A DNA stretch of 64,000 nt from Hominenteromicrobium sp964531265 (GCA_964531265.1 CAZHDW010000002.1:62001-126000), one strand, 5' to 3'. Positions 7,612-16,601 are shown, counted from the first letter of the stretch. Notes: generated from the sequence alone by a model not told the origin. Translations and numbers: made by a program.

Positions 7612-8801
7612 TATATAAGACCGAGCTTTGATTTCCAGCGCAGTATCCGCAGCACACTCTCGTCTATTCTGGTCTCCTCGATAGTGCCGTTATTCACCGC
7701 ATCGAGCACCGCCGGGTACTGTACATCGTAATCCGTACAGCAGAGCATATCATTGCCGGCAAGCACGGCGCTCACCGCCGCATATGTATTGTCGGCATAT
7801 TGGGTTATCGCTCCCATTGAAAGGTCATCCGTGATTATGACCCCGTCAAAGCCGAGCTCATCACGAAGCACGGTGTTCCATGCCTGTGACAGCGAAGCAG
7901 GCTTTTCGGCATCGATGCACTCCACAATGCTGTGTGAAACCAGCACACAGTCCGCTCCGGCCTCTATTCCGGCGGCAAATGGCAGGAAATCCGAGCTTCT
8001 GAATTCCTCAACGCCGCGCAGATCATGCACTATTCCCGTGTGTGTATCGGCGGCATTCCCATATCCGGGAAAATGCTTGAGCACACAGCCGACGCCGCTT
8101 GCGTTATATGCTCCCACTATCTCGCCCACAGCCTCCGCGGTCTGTACGGCATCAAGCCCGAGTGCACGGTAATACATGAACCCGTTCGGGTCATCGCAAA
8201 TATCGCAGACGGGTGCAAAATTCACATTTATGCCGAGGCCCTTAAGTAGCTCGCATTTTCGGCTTTCGGTACTGCATACCAATTCAAGACCACCATTCAG
8301 ATAGAGATCCCTCGGCGACTCAAACTGCGCATTTGCCAAATTCGGATTCGAGCTCACACGCACAACTGTGCCGCCCTCCTCATCGGTTCCCATCAACATA
8401 CCAATGTCGGATACCGCCTGATATTCCGCAAGCTTTTCTTCAACCTCCTGATAGGTCAAATCTCGAAAATCACGTGCAAACAGCAGCAAGCCGCCGGGCT
8501 GCAAGTCCCGAATCATTTCCACCGCACCGACATCGGGACAGCGTACGAAGAACATCTGAGCCACCTTTTCCTCAAGTGTCAGCTCACTCAGCAGGATTTC
8601 CTCCGCACTCGGCGTTGGAGTCGGCGTAGGTGTGGGCTCAGCTGTGGGGCTTGGGCTGGGAGTCGGCACCTCGGTCGGCGCCGGTGTTTCCGTAGCCTGA
8701 GGCGTCGGTCTCAAATCATCAATAGTGATATCGGCTGTCTTGCAGCCACAAAACATCAAAAAGGCCATTGCACATGCCAAAAGCTTTCTGTATTTCTTCA
8801 T
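7611..8801 (-). CDS. Beta-N-acetylhexosaminidase, GH3 (NagZ-like) lipoprotein
   Basis: A 396-residue secreted glycosidase. The N-terminus is a lipoprotein-like signal ending F-C-G-C (Cys about residue 20; the box is not ideal). Next comes a ~35-residue Pro/Thr/Glu-rich linker (T-P-A-P-T-E-V-P-T-P repeats), then a GH3 domain. NagZ-type hallmarks are K-H-F-P-G-Y-G followed by D-T-H (the mobile His/Asp acid-base loop) and D-G-V-I-I-T-D-D-L-S-M-G-A with the nucleophile Asp. It should remove terminal GlcNAc from muropeptides or glycans outside the membrane. I start at ATG 8801 (GGAGGA just upstream) rather than the longer TTG. NagA, encoded 5 kb away, could process the sugar after uptake and phosphorylation. 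Confidence 0.9.
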   Translation of the reverse strand: MKKYRKLLACAMAFLMFCGCKTADITIDDLRPTPQATETPAPTEVPTPSPSPTAEPTPTPTPTPSAEEILLSELTLEEKVAQMFFVRCPDVGAVEMIRDLQPGGLLLFARDFRDLTYQEVEEKLAEYQAVSDIGMLMGTDEEGGTVVRVSSNPNLANAQFESPRDLYLNGGLELVCSTESRKCELLKGLGINVNFAPVCDICDDPNGFMYYRALGLDAVQTAEAVGEIVGAYNASGVGCVLKHFPGYGNAADTHTGIVHDLRGVEEFRSSDFLPFAAGIEAGADCVLVSHSIVECIDAEKPASLSQAWNTVLRDELGFDGVIITDDLSMGAITQYADNTYAAVSAVLAGNDMLCCTDYDVQYPAVLDAVNNGTIEETRIDESVLRILRWKSKLGLI

Positions 8802-8859
8802 TTTCTCCTCCAAAGCAAGCGTCCGTCAATCATTTTCGATGCTCCTCAACATATTTCAA

Positions 8860-8888
8860 AGTATAGCATTCGAAACCCTCACGCGCAA
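8860..8888 (-). promoter_or_regulatory. Promoter of the NagZ-like gene
   Basis: TTGCGC (8883-8888), 17-bp spacer, TATACT (8860-8865), about 60 bases upstream of the start. Confidence 0.7.
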
Positions 8889-8910
8889 GATTTTTTTACT
8901 CAGCGCATAA

Positions 8911-8945
8911 TGCGACAGAAAGAAAAATTGTCCGAAGCTTATACT
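8911..8945 (+). promoter_or_regulatory. Possible Spo0A-dependent promoter region of spoIIGA-sigE
   Basis: A -10-like TATACT (8940-8945) has no -35 at normal distance. Upstream lie TGCGACA (8911-8917, one mismatch to an inverted TGTCGAA 0A box) and TTGTCCGAA (8929-8937, a 0A-like box with one extra base). In Bacillus the spoIIG promoter needs phosphorylated Spo0A; this match is only suggestive. Confidence 0.35.
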
Positions 8946-8969
8946 CTTATAAGAGAGGGGGAGATCATC

Positions 8970-9806
8970 TTGACCGTATACGCGGATATCCTGTTCATAG
9001 TAAACCTGTACATAGACGCAATGCTGATATGTGCTGTGAGAAGCTTTCTCCGACTGCCGCTTTCCGTTTTCCGCCTTTTCATGACTTCAATGCTCGGCGG
9101 ACTTTTCGGCCTAACTGCACTGCTGCCCCGGCTTCACGGTGCGGCACTCATCGGTATAAGCCTTGTTCAGGCATTTTTGATTATCTGCTCGGCATTTGCC
9201 CCAAAGCCACCGAAGCTGCTGTTGAAGGCCACCTTCCTGCTGATGCTGTTCAGCGCGGCACTTTCCGGCTTTTTCGGTATGATGCAGCTCTTTGTGCCTA
9301 AGGATAGGATGCTTCTGCGAAACGGCGCCGTGTATTTTGATCTTTCCCCCTTAACTCTTGTGCTGTTCACCTGCATTGCCTACGCTGCCCTGCTGATACT
9401 TGAACGCCTATTCTCAAGCCGGGAGCCGAGCGCGTTTTTCTCCACAATTGAGCTGACACTCGGTGGAAACTCCGTCGTGATCCCTGCAAAGCTCGACACC
9501 GGGCTAACGCTTTCAGAGCCGTTCTCCGGTCTGCCCGTCATTATTGCGGAAAGAGCCGCTGTCGCAGAGCTTTTACCGAAGGACTTCGGCACTACGGAAA
9601 GCTCATTACCAATGCGTCTGATCCCTTACGGCACGATTGCCGGGAACGGACTGCTCCCGGCCTTTAAGCCCGATAAGGCAGTAATAAACTGCAGTACGGT
9701 CGAATGCTGGGTCTCCGTGACTGAGAAGCCGCTTTCATCCGGTACATACAATGCGCTTATGGGTGCACAGCTCTGTCAAAATACTATCAGGGAGGAATTA
9801 TCATGA
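8970..9806 (+). CDS. spoIIGA: Sporulation sigma-E processing aspartic protease SpoIIGA
   Basis: A 278-residue protein with five N-terminal membrane helices (V-Y-A-D-I-L-F-I-V-N-L-Y-I-D is the typical opening) followed by a cytoplasmic pepsin-like half domain with the catalytic A-K-L-D-T-G-L-T motif. SpoIIGA cleaves the pro-sequence of sigma E in the mother cell after septation. I choose TTG 8970 as start because GAGGGGGAG lies just upstream and the helix begins immediately; a 20-residue longer ATG start at 8910 lacks a ribosome binding site. Its end overlaps the sigE start by ATGA, as in other spore formers, so the pair is translationally coupled. The identity is strongly supported by the neighbour. 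Confidence 0.93.
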   Translation: MTVYADILFIVNLYIDAMLICAVRSFLRLPLSVFRLFMTSMLGGLFGLTALLPRLHGAALIGISLVQAFLIICSAFAPKPPKLLLKATFLLMLFSAALSGFFGMMQLFVPKDRMLLRNGAVYFDLSPLTLVLFTCIAYAALLILERLFSSREPSAFFSTIELTLGGNSVVIPAKLDTGLTLSEPFSGLPVIIAERAAVAELLPKDFGTTESSLPMRLIPYGTIAGNGLLPAFKPDKAVINCSTVECWVSVTEKPLSSGTYNALMGAQLCQNTIREELS

Positions 9807-10522
9807 CTTTTTTTGATTTGGTACAAATGGCAAAGCTTGAGCTTGCAAGGCTGATATTGAGACTGAACGACAAAAGCTGCCACTATATAAACGGTCCGGA
9901 GACACTTCCGCCGCCACTTACACGGGAAGAGGAGCAACGTGTTTTTGCGGATATCCGCGCTGGAAAGCTCGGCGCCAGAGACCCTCTAATCACGCACAAT
10001 CTGCGCCTGGTGGTGTATATAGCAAAGAAATTCGAATCTCCGGGAGCGAACGTCGAGGATCTTATATCCATAGGCACAATCGGTCTCATCAAGGCTGTAA
10101 ATACATTCAGTGTGGAACGCAACATAAAGCTTGCAACATATGCCTCGCGCTGTATAGAGAACGAAATATTGATGTTCCTGAGAAAGAGCTCCCAGCTTAA
10201 AAACGAGATATCACTTGACGATCCTCTGAATGTCGATTGGGACGGAAACGAGCTTTTGCTTTCCGACCTGCTCGGAAGCGACCCCGATCTCGTCCACAGA
10301 GATATCGAGCAGGAGGCCGAGCGCAAGCTGCTGCTCGATGCGGTGGAGCATTTGCAGCCGCGTGAAAAGCAGATAGTTGAGCTACGCTTCGGTCTGCACC
10401 GTTCAAAGGAGCACACACAAAAGGAGGTAGCCGATGTGCTCGGCATATCCCAATCATATATATCACGACTCGAAAAGAGAATAATAGCGCGGCTTAAAAA
10501 GGAGCTTGAAAAAGCCTCCTGA
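9803..10522 (+). CDS. sigE: RNA polymerase sporulation sigma factor SigE (pro-sigma-E)
   Basis: A 239-residue sigma factor, the same length as Bacillus SigE. After an N-terminal amphipathic pro-sequence comes Y-I-N-G-P-E-T-L-P-P-P-L, then region 2 with N-L-R-L-V-V-Y-I-A-K-K-F-E and D-L-I-S-I-G-T-I-G-L-I-K-A-V-N-T-F, the segment W-D-G-N-E-L-L-L-S-D, and region 4 with G-I-S-Q-S-Y-I-S-R-L-E-K-R. These are near-identical to SigE of Bacillus. It drives the first mother-cell programme of sporulation after cleavage by SpoIIGA. Ribosome binding site GGGAGGAA precedes the ATG. In many spore formers sigG follows at once; here an aminopeptidase does, so sigG must be elsewhere or absent. Confidence 0.96.
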   Translation: MTFFDLVQMAKLELARLILRLNDKSCHYINGPETLPPPLTREEEQRVFADIRAGKLGARDPLITHNLRLVVYIAKKFESPGANVEDLISIGTIGLIKAVNTFSVERNIKLATYASRCIENEILMFLRKSSQLKNEISLDDPLNVDWDGNELLLSDLLGSDPDLVHRDIEQEAERKLLLDAVEHLQPREKQIVELRFGLHRSKEHTQKEVADVLGISQSYISRLEKRIIARLKKELEKAS

Positions 10523-10526
10523 CAGT

Positions 10527-10553
10527 TTGCAATTATAAGTGAACTGTGATAAT
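10527..10553 (+). promoter_or_regulatory. Possible promoter of the M18 aminopeptidase
   Basis: TTGCAA (10527-10532) and an extended -10 TGTGATAAT (hexamer 10548-10553) with a short 15-bp spacer. Confidence 0.45.
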
Positions 10554-10589
10554 ATAAAGGCAGAAATCATTTGGGAGGAAAACTGCATT

Positions 10590-11888
10590 ATGAATTCTGC
10601 AAAAATCAACAACGAACTTCTCACCTTCATCGATAACAGTCCGAGCTGCTTCCACGCAGTAAAAAGCCTCTGCGATATGCTTGATGCCGCAGGTGCTGAG
10701 CGTCTGAACGAAAACGAGGCATGGACACTTGAAAAAGGCAAGCGCTACTATGTCACGCGCAACGGCTCTTCCGTGCTCGCCTTCTCCGTACCCGAAAACT
10801 ACACCGGCATGATGATCGTTTCCGCTCACAGCGACTCCCCCACCTTCCGTGTTAAGACGGGCGCCGAGATCACCGTAGAGGGTCACTACAAGAAGCTGAA
10901 CACCGAGGGCTATGGCGGAATGATACTCTCTACATGGTTCGACCGTCCCCTCTCCCTTGCAGGCCGTGCCGTTGTCCGCACGGAAAACGGCGTGTCCACA
11001 AAGCTCATCAACATCGACCGCGACCTCATGATAATCCCGAGCCTTGCAATACATATGTCACGCGGCATGGCAGACCAGAAGCTGAATCCTCAGGTTGATC
11101 TGCTTCCGCTTCTCGGCAGTGAAAAGACCGACTACAAGGGCATTATCGCAGAAGCCGCAGGCGTTGAAAAGGAAAATCTCCTCCAGAGCGATATGTTCAT
11201 ATATCCCCGTCAGAAGGGTGCAGTCGTCGGAGCCGATAACGAATTCATCGTTTCTCCGCGCCTCGATGACCTCCAGTGTGCATATTCCGGCATGAGAGCC
11301 TTTATCGACTCAAGCAGCTCCACAAAGCTCACTGTCTGCGCTGTGTTCGACAACGAAGAGGTCGGCTCACGCACAAAGCAGGGTGCCGATTCAACCCTCC
11401 TTACAGATACAATACACCGCATAATGGACGCACTCTCCATTCCCGAAAGCGAATGGTTGCGCCACATGCCCGACAGCTTCATGCTTTCCGCAGATAACGC
11501 ACATGCAGTTCATCCGAACTATGCATCAAAATGCGACGAAACCAATCGCTGCTACATGAACGGCGGTATTGTCGTTAAGTTCAGCGCAAACCAGAAGTAT
11601 ACCACAGATGCAGTCTCCGCGTCGGTATTCGAAGAGATCTGCCGTCGTGCGGAGGTACCGGTAATGCACTTCCACAACCGCTCCGACATGGCGGGCGGCT
11701 CCACCCTCGGCAACATTGCAAACGGACATCTCTCCCTCAACACAGTGGATATCGGCATTCCGCAGCTTGCAATGCACTCCGCAGTTGAGACGGCCGGCTC
11801 ACTCGACACCGCATACATGGTCGACGCAATGACTGCCTTCTTCAATACCGATCTCAAGCAGACCGCTGACGGTGCATACTCATTCTAA
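10590..11888 (+). CDS. apeB: M18 family aminopeptidase (ApeB type)
   Basis: A 432-residue cytoplasmic dizinc aminopeptidase. Metal and catalytic motifs are in order: S-A-H-S-D-S-P (His and Asp, ~residue 80), S-P-R-L-D-D-L (bridging Asp), F-D-N-E-E-V-G-S (general base and ligand Glu), D-x-x-H in D-N-A-H-A-V-H-P, and the C-terminal H-S-A-V-E-T-A-G ligand His. The family removes N-terminal residues, often acidic or neutral, from peptides. Start ATG 10590, with GGGAGGAA ten bases upstream, is preferred to an in-frame upstream start. It stands alone after sigE, 67 bp downstream with its own probable promoter, and ends before a bidirectional terminator. Confidence 0.93.
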   Translation: MNSAKINNELLTFIDNSPSCFHAVKSLCDMLDAAGAERLNENEAWTLEKGKRYYVTRNGSSVLAFSVPENYTGMMIVSAHSDSPTFRVKTGAEITVEGHYKKLNTEGYGGMILSTWFDRPLSLAGRAVVRTENGVSTKLINIDRDLMIIPSLAIHMSRGMADQKLNPQVDLLPLLGSEKTDYKGIIAEAAGVEKENLLQSDMFIYPRQKGAVVGADNEFIVSPRLDDLQCAYSGMRAFIDSSSSTKLTVCAVFDNEEVGSRTKQGADSTLLTDTIHRIMDALSIPESEWLRHMPDSFMLSADNAHAVHPNYASKCDETNRCYMNGGIVVKFSANQKYTTDAVSASVFEEICRRAEVPVMHFHNRSDMAGGSTLGNIANGHLSLNTVDIGIPQLAMHSAVETAGSLDTAYMVDAMTAFFNTDLKQTADGAYSF

Positions 11889-11930
11889 AGAGCTACTCAC
11901 CATCATCCCCTGTAAACAGAAAAACGGACA

Positions 11931-11970
11931 AAAAAATCCCCTGAGAAAATTACTCTCAGGGGATCATTTT
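11931..11970. terminator. Bidirectional intrinsic terminator
   Basis: An 11-bp stem (ATCCCCTGAGA at 11936-11946 with 11954-11964), with a T-rich tail on the + side and an A-run (11931-11936) that becomes a U-run leftward. Confidence 0.85.
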
Positions 11971-11982
11971 ATCTTCTGTTAA

Positions 11983-12975
11983 TCAATACTGACCGTTCAT
12001 AAACGGCATTGGCTGTGTCTGAGCATTCATCTGTTTAACAGCCTTATTGAACTTCATGATCACAAGTGCAAAGAGCACATTTGCCACCGCTCCGCCAAGG
12101 GACACAAGGCTTGCCATGAAATTCCCAGTGAAGATATCGGCAAAAATTCCCGGGATAGCAGCTACCGCGCAGATAAAGCAGAATACGGTTATAAGCTTTG
12201 ACGCAGGCTTTACGAGGATGCCGGTAGTTATTGCCTTCTTAGCACGTGAAATGGAGCCGAGCACCTTTATCTCGTAGACAAGGCTGAGGACAACAAGTGC
12301 CAGACCAATGACCAGAACAACAACAGCCAGAACCGTAAAGCCTACACCGGAGTAGCTGAACTGATTTGCAAGTGAAGCCAGGATCACGATGATGACCACT
12401 GCTACAAAAACAAAGCCGAGCACACCGAAGCATGCGCCGATAACACCGAACACCTGCAAAACATGCAGAATGGTGAAGCCGGAGGTCTTCGGGCCGTCGA
12501 AGCGCTTAGCGGAAGCGAAGATCATCCACAGCGCAGTCAGGCTGAGTGCCGGGAAGATCAGAGATGTAATCGAGCCAACGACCTGTGTGGAATTCAACGC
12601 GCCAACAACTTCATGCAGCTCAGAATACATATAAGAGCCCATTCCCGGCTCTATAGCATCAAGCATTTGCAGCACCGAATTGAGCATGCTCATAATGTCG
12701 GTCGGCATAAAAATTGAGATAATCTGTGCGAGCAGCTGTACGGACACGGTGATGACCGCAGCCAAAAACAGCGGAGATGCGGCAATCTGGCGCACGAGCT
12801 CCTTTGCATGGCTGTTCGGCATAACCGGCTGATAATACTCCACCACGGGCGGCGGAGCACCCCATGCAGGTGTTGCCGGATTCTGTGCAGCGGCTATCGG
12901 CTCCGCCTGTCCGCTTCCGCACACACAGGGTGTGCCGTCCTTAGGAAGCTTTCTTCCACAGCTTGTACAGTACAT
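11983..12975 (-). CDS. Multi-pass membrane protein with N-terminal zinc ribbon
   Basis: A 330-residue protein of unknown function. It opens with a C-T-S-C-G-R-K-L ... C-V-C-G cysteine cluster (residues 3-20) typical of short zinc ribbons, then a Pro/Ala-rich linker, and about six hydrophobic segments from residue ~65 onward. The C-terminal tail is polar. GGGGGAAA precedes the ATG at good spacing. It is the last gene of the long leftward run, 25 bp behind nagA, and ends at a terminator. Nothing in the sequence identifies a substrate. Similar zinc-ribbon membrane proteins in Clostridia remain hypothetical. Confidence 0.75.
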   Translation of the reverse strand: MYCTSCGRKLPKDGTPCVCGSGQAEPIAAAQNPATPAWGAPPPVVEYYQPVMPNSHAKELVRQIAASPLFLAAVITVSVQLLAQIISIFMPTDIMSMLNSVLQMLDAIEPGMGSYMYSELHEVVGALNSTQVVGSITSLIFPALSLTALWMIFASAKRFDGPKTSGFTILHVLQVFGVIGACFGVLGFVFVAVVIIVILASLANQFSYSGVGFTVLAVVVLVIGLALVVLSLVYEIKVLGSISRAKKAITTGILVKPASKLITVFCFICAVAAIPGIFADIFTGNFMASLVSLGGAVANVLFALVIMKFNKAVKQMNAQTQPMPFMNGQY

Positions 12976-13000
12976 AATTCATTTCCCCCTCAATAAATAA

Positions 13001-14110
13001 TTAATGATATACCGCCGCAATTTCGAGGTTTTCATCCAGCACTACGAGATCCGCGCGCTTTCCGACCTCCAAACTGCCAATTTCCTTATCCATTCCTATC
13101 TGCTTTGCAGGGTTCAAAGTCATAGCACGAACCGCCTTTTCAAGCGGAATTCCCCATGAAACAAGGTTTTTCAGCTCATCGTGCAGATTTGTTACCGAGC
13201 CCGCTATCGTGCCGTCGGAAAGTGTAGCTCTTCCGTCCTTGACCGTTACAAGGTTAACACCGAGCATACCCTCGCCATCACCCATTCCACTGAGACGCAT
13301 TGCATCACTGATAACGCACACGCGCTCCGGCATTGACTGAAAAACATGTCTTACAACTGCCGGATGAATATGTATGCCGTCGCAGATAAGCTCTCCCGAA
13401 ACAGCCTCGTTGTCGAACACGGCACCTACAACACCGGGCTCGCGATGAGTAAGTCCGGACATTGCGTTAAAGAGATGTGTTGCATGTGTAGCGCCCTGCT
13501 CAAAGGCCTTTTTGGCTATCTCGTAGTCCGCCGCTGTATGTGCTACGGAAACGGTGCACAGCTTCGAAGCCTTCTGTATGAATTCACCGCTCTCATCACA
13601 TTCCGGAGCGATATCCACAAGCTTCACTATACCGCCGCAGCCGTCGTAGAGCTGCTTGAAGACCTCAAAATTCGGAGTCTGGATGAACTCATCGCCCTGA
13701 GCGCCCTTCTTCTTTGCAGAGATGAACGGGCCCTCCATATTTACTCCCACAATGTTTGAGCCCTCATCCTCCATGCACTCCCTGACCACGGACAGCGCCG
13801 CAGCAAGACTCTCGTTTGAAACCGTCATAGTGGTGGGACAGAATGCGGTAACGCCCTTTGTGAGCAGGAACTTCGCCATGTTTCTCAGGCCCTCGGCATC
13901 GGCATCACAGGTGTCGGCACCTACGCCGCCGTGCACGTGAATATCAACAAAGCCCGGAGTTATGGTATAACCCTCGCAGTCCACCACAAGGTCGCTCTCC
14001 TTGTATGAAAGCTTGTCCCCAAAACGAACGATGCGTCCGTCGTTGATCTCGATGTCTGCTTTTTTCAGATTGAAGTCGCCGTCAACGACCATTGCATTGA
14101 TCAAAAGCAT
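13001..14110 (-). CDS. nagA: N-acetylglucosamine-6-phosphate deacetylase
   Basis: A 369-residue amidohydrolase that turns GlcNAc-6-phosphate into glucosamine-6-phosphate, linking amino-sugar or wall recycling to glycolysis and wall synthesis. Visible motifs: H-V-H-G-G near residue 60 (metal site), E-G-P-F-I-S, H-L-F-N-A-M-S-G-L-T-H-R-E-P-G, C-D-G-I-H-I-H-P, and V-I-S-D-A-M-R-L-S-G-M-G with the catalytic Asp. I start at ATG 14110, with GAGG nine bases away; ATG 14119 and an upstream TTG are alternatives. It lies 33 bp after the BofA-like gene and 25 bp before the membrane protein. No nagB or phosphotransferase gene is nearby. Confidence 0.94.
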   Translation of the reverse strand: MLLINAMVVDGDFNLKKADIEINDGRIVRFGDKLSYKESDLVVDCEGYTITPGFVDIHVHGGVGADTCDADAEGLRNMAKFLLTKGVTAFCPTTMTVSNESLAAALSVVRECMEDEGSNIVGVNMEGPFISAKKKGAQGDEFIQTPNFEVFKQLYDGCGGIVKLVDIAPECDESGEFIQKASKLCTVSVAHTAADYEIAKKAFEQGATHATHLFNAMSGLTHREPGVVGAVFDNEAVSGELICDGIHIHPAVVRHVFQSMPERVCVISDAMRLSGMGDGEGMLGVNLVTVKDGRATLSDGTIAGSVTNLHDELKNLVSWGIPLEKAVRAMTLNPAKQIGMDKEIGSLEVGKRADLVVLDENLEIAAVYH

Positions 14111-14143
14111 TTTTCTCATCCTCTTTTCGCAGCGCAAAGCGCC

Positions 14144-14323
14144 TCATAATAATTGAAGCAGTATGAGCACGGTAACACCCGGCACTCCGAGCAGAGCCGC
14201 CAACATCAGGCTGAGCCTGCATATCGATACCTCCACCCCGGTGTACGGCATAAGCGCATACAGCACCGCAAGCGACACCAAGCCGAGCACTGCCGAGCCC
14301 AAAAAGCCTTTAATTATTCTCAC
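14144..14323 (-). CDS. BofA-type pro-sigma-K processing inhibitor, 59 residues
   Basis: A 59-residue protein of two hydrophobic segments that starts at GTG with GAGGTG seven bases upstream. Residues 8-25 form one membrane helix; the second segment carries S-L-M-L-A-A-L-L-G-V-P-G-V-T-V-L-I-L-L, which matches the C-terminal BofA signature (L-G-V-P-G-V followed by leucines). In Bacillus, BofA holds the SpoIVFB protease inactive and so times sigma-K activation in the mother cell; it is about 87 residues with an extra N-terminal part. This copy is short and sits between rnr and nagA, far from recR, its usual neighbour. Identity rests on the C-terminal signature only, but the other sporulation genes nearby make it likely. 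Confidence 0.75.
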   Translation of the reverse strand: MRIIKGFLGSAVLGLVSLAVLYALMPYTGVEVSICRLSLMLAALLGVPGVTVLILLQLL

Positions 14324-14372
14324 GGCAAATCACCTCAGTGGGAGAATATGCCGATTCGTCCTGCATTAGACC

Positions 14373-16601
14373 TTACAGCTTGTCAAAGTCCGGAACAAAA
14401 TCCACCTTGCCGGTTGATACCTGTGCAGAGGCTACGATTATCGGCAGCACCGTGCCGACCGTAAGCACCCTGTTCGGGCTTCTGTGCGTAATGAGTCCGT
14501 CAAAAACAAAGCTCTCATTCTCAAAGGCATCGAGAGGGACAAACCCCTCCACGCTGTTCTCCAGCCGCACAAAGACACCCCTCTGCGTAACGCCACTGAC
14601 AGATCCGACAAAATGCTCGCCGATATGCTGACGCATGTATTCGGCCATGTAGCAATCCTCGGCATCTCTCTCAGCCATTTGAGCGCGTATCTCGCATCTT
14701 GAAGACTCAGCCGCCGAGACCTGAGTGAAGCTTGCATATCTCTTGCGTATTGCCTCAGCGGAAAGCCCTCCGACAAATGCCGACAGTATGCGGTGAATTG
14801 ATGTATCCGGGTATCTTCTGATAGGTGAGGTAAAGTGGCTGTAATCCTCCAGAGCCAGTCCGAAATGTCCCGTTTCCTCCGTGGCATATTTTGCCTTGTC
14901 CATCGTACGCAGAATTCTCTGAGATACCATTTCCTCACACGGAAGTCCATTCGCCCACTCAAGTATGAGCGCAAAGTCCTCCGTTTTCGGATCGGGCTTT
15001 TCGAGCTCAGAGCACGGAATATTCACGAGCTTCAAGAGCTTTACAAGCTCCTCAACACGCTTCGGATCGGGATCTCCATGCACACGGTAGAGAAACGGCA
15101 GCTTGTGTTGCTGTGCATATTTGGCTGCGGCGGTATTCGCCGTGACCATAAGCTGCTCGATGAGCTGCTCGGCCTCGCCGCTCGTGCGCGGAAGAATATC
15201 CACACACACGCCGTTTTCGTCCAGCACAAAGCGTGACTCGTTGCTGTCCAGCTCCATTGTGCCGCGTGCCTTGGAATTGCCCTTCAGCAGCTCCGCCAAC
15301 TCCCTTGCGGCCATAAGCTGAGTTAAGACCGGCTTGTATTTTGCCTTTATCTCCCTGGATGCCGTGCCGTCAAAAACAGCATTTACCTCGCTGTATACAC
15401 CGCGCACCTTTGAATTTATAATAGTTTTCTTGAAATCATACTTTGTGATATGCCCCTGCTTATCGAGGTGGATGATAGCGGAAAACGCCAGCTTGTCCGT
15501 ACCTGCATTGAGTGAGCATGCACCGTTCGAGAGCACCTCCGGCAGCATCGGTATAACCCTGTCGGCAAAATAGACGGAGGTACCGCGCGAAAGTGCCTCG
15601 TTGTCGACCGGAGAATCTTCCTTAACGTAATGTGACACATCCGCGATATGCACGCCGAGAATGTAGCCATATCTTGTGCGTCTGACGGATATCGCGTCAT
15701 CAAGGTCCTTGGCATCCTTGCCGTCTATGGTGAATATCTTCTCGCCCCTCAGGTCAACTCGCTTCGCGATCTCCTCCTCGGTTATCGGTTCATTGCTGGA
15801 AAGCTCTGCGGCCTTCACCACCTCGTCAGGGAATTTGCTCGGTATTCCGTACTGCGCTATTATCGCATCCGCACACACTCTTGCACTGCGACCGGTTCCA
15901 AAAACCTTTTCAACACGGGCATATGCCCAGTCGCCGCGATAATCCTGCTCAAGAACCGCAAGCACCTTGTCCCCATCCTTGGCGCCGTTCAGCTCGCGTC
16001 CCGAAACGCGGAGATTATAGCGAATTCCGTTATCCGGGATAAACTCATAGAGATAATCCGATTTCACGATAGTACCCGTGGTTTCGGCCGGCTTGTGCTC
16101 GAGTACTCTGTGCACACGACCGGAGGGGCCACGCTCCTCCTGACGCACCTCTCCCACAAGAAGCTTATCGCCGACAAGAGCACCCATGAGCGCACTGCCG
16201 TGGATAAAGATATCCTCGCCGCCGTCAAGAGGTCTGGCAAAGCCAAAGCCCTTTGAAAGCGAAACCAACTCAGCCTCGATGCCGTTTTCAACGGCTATCA
16301 GCTTTACATTCTTGTAGCGATCCATAAGTATCGCTCTTTTTTCCTTGAGACTGCAAAGCGCGTCATAGAAAAGCTGCTCGCCCACCACTCCGGAGCTTTT
16401 CAGCAGCCTGCGTGCACTCCAATCATGGATACGCTCGCTGCGCAGAGTATCGAGTATCTTCTCCTCCGCCCTGTGTAGCGATGCAGCACTCTTCGGCTTC
16501 GTCTTTTTCTTCATTCCATGAAAGTCCTTTTTTCCCGACTTTCCCTTATACTTTTTCATATAAATATTCTGTATCCTCTTCTTACGATCTGCAAAGCTCA
16601 C
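14373..16601 (-). CDS. rnr: Ribonuclease R
   Basis: A 742-residue 3'-5' exoribonuclease. After a Lys-rich start come a winged-helix-like segment (~45-105), cold-shock OB folds (~110-245), the RNB catalytic domain with T-I-D-G-K-D-A-K-D-L-D-D-A-I-S (metal-binding Asp cluster, ~residue 295) and T-S-P-I-R-R-Y-P-D, and a C-terminal S1 domain (V-G-S-V-S-G-V-T-Q-R-G-V-F-V). It degrades structured RNA and serves in RNA quality control. The start is uncertain: GTG 16601 has only a weak ribosome binding site, and ATG 16559 (MKKYKGKSGKK) is an alternative that removes 14 residues. It lies 41 bp behind murD; smpB and secG, frequent neighbours, are not here. Confidence 0.95.
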   Translation of the reverse strand: MSFADRKKRIQNIYMKKYKGKSGKKDFHGMKKKTKPKSAASLHRAEEKILDTLRSERIHDWSARRLLKSSGVVGEQLFYDALCSLKEKRAILMDRYKNVKLIAVENGIEAELVSLSKGFGFARPLDGGEDIFIHGSALMGALVGDKLLVGEVRQEERGPSGRVHRVLEHKPAETTGTIVKSDYLYEFIPDNGIRYNLRVSGRELNGAKDGDKVLAVLEQDYRGDWAYARVEKVFGTGRSARVCADAIIAQYGIPSKFPDEVVKAAELSSNEPITEEEIAKRVDLRGEKIFTIDGKDAKDLDDAISVRRTRYGYILGVHIADVSHYVKEDSPVDNEALSRGTSVYFADRVIPMLPEVLSNGACSLNAGTDKLAFSAIIHLDKQGHITKYDFKKTIINSKVRGVYSEVNAVFDGTASREIKAKYKPVLTQLMAARELAELLKGNSKARGTMELDSNESRFVLDENGVCVDILPRTSGEAEQLIEQLMVTANTAAAKYAQQHKLPFLYRVHGDPDPKRVEELVKLLKLVNIPCSELEKPDPKTEDFALILEWANGLPCEEMVSQRILRTMDKAKYATEETGHFGLALEDYSHFTSPIRRYPDTSIHRILSAFVGGLSAEAIRKRYASFTQVSAAESSRCEIRAQMAERDAEDCYMAEYMRQHIGEHFVGSVSGVTQRGVFVRLENSVEGFVPLDAFENESFVFDGLITHRSPNRVLTVGTVLPIIVASAQVSTGKVDFVPDFDKL

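Noticed and set aside
8911..8937. Firm Spo0A boxes before spoIIGA
   Set aside because: Both candidate boxes carry a mismatch or an extra base, so I list them only as a low-confidence possibility.
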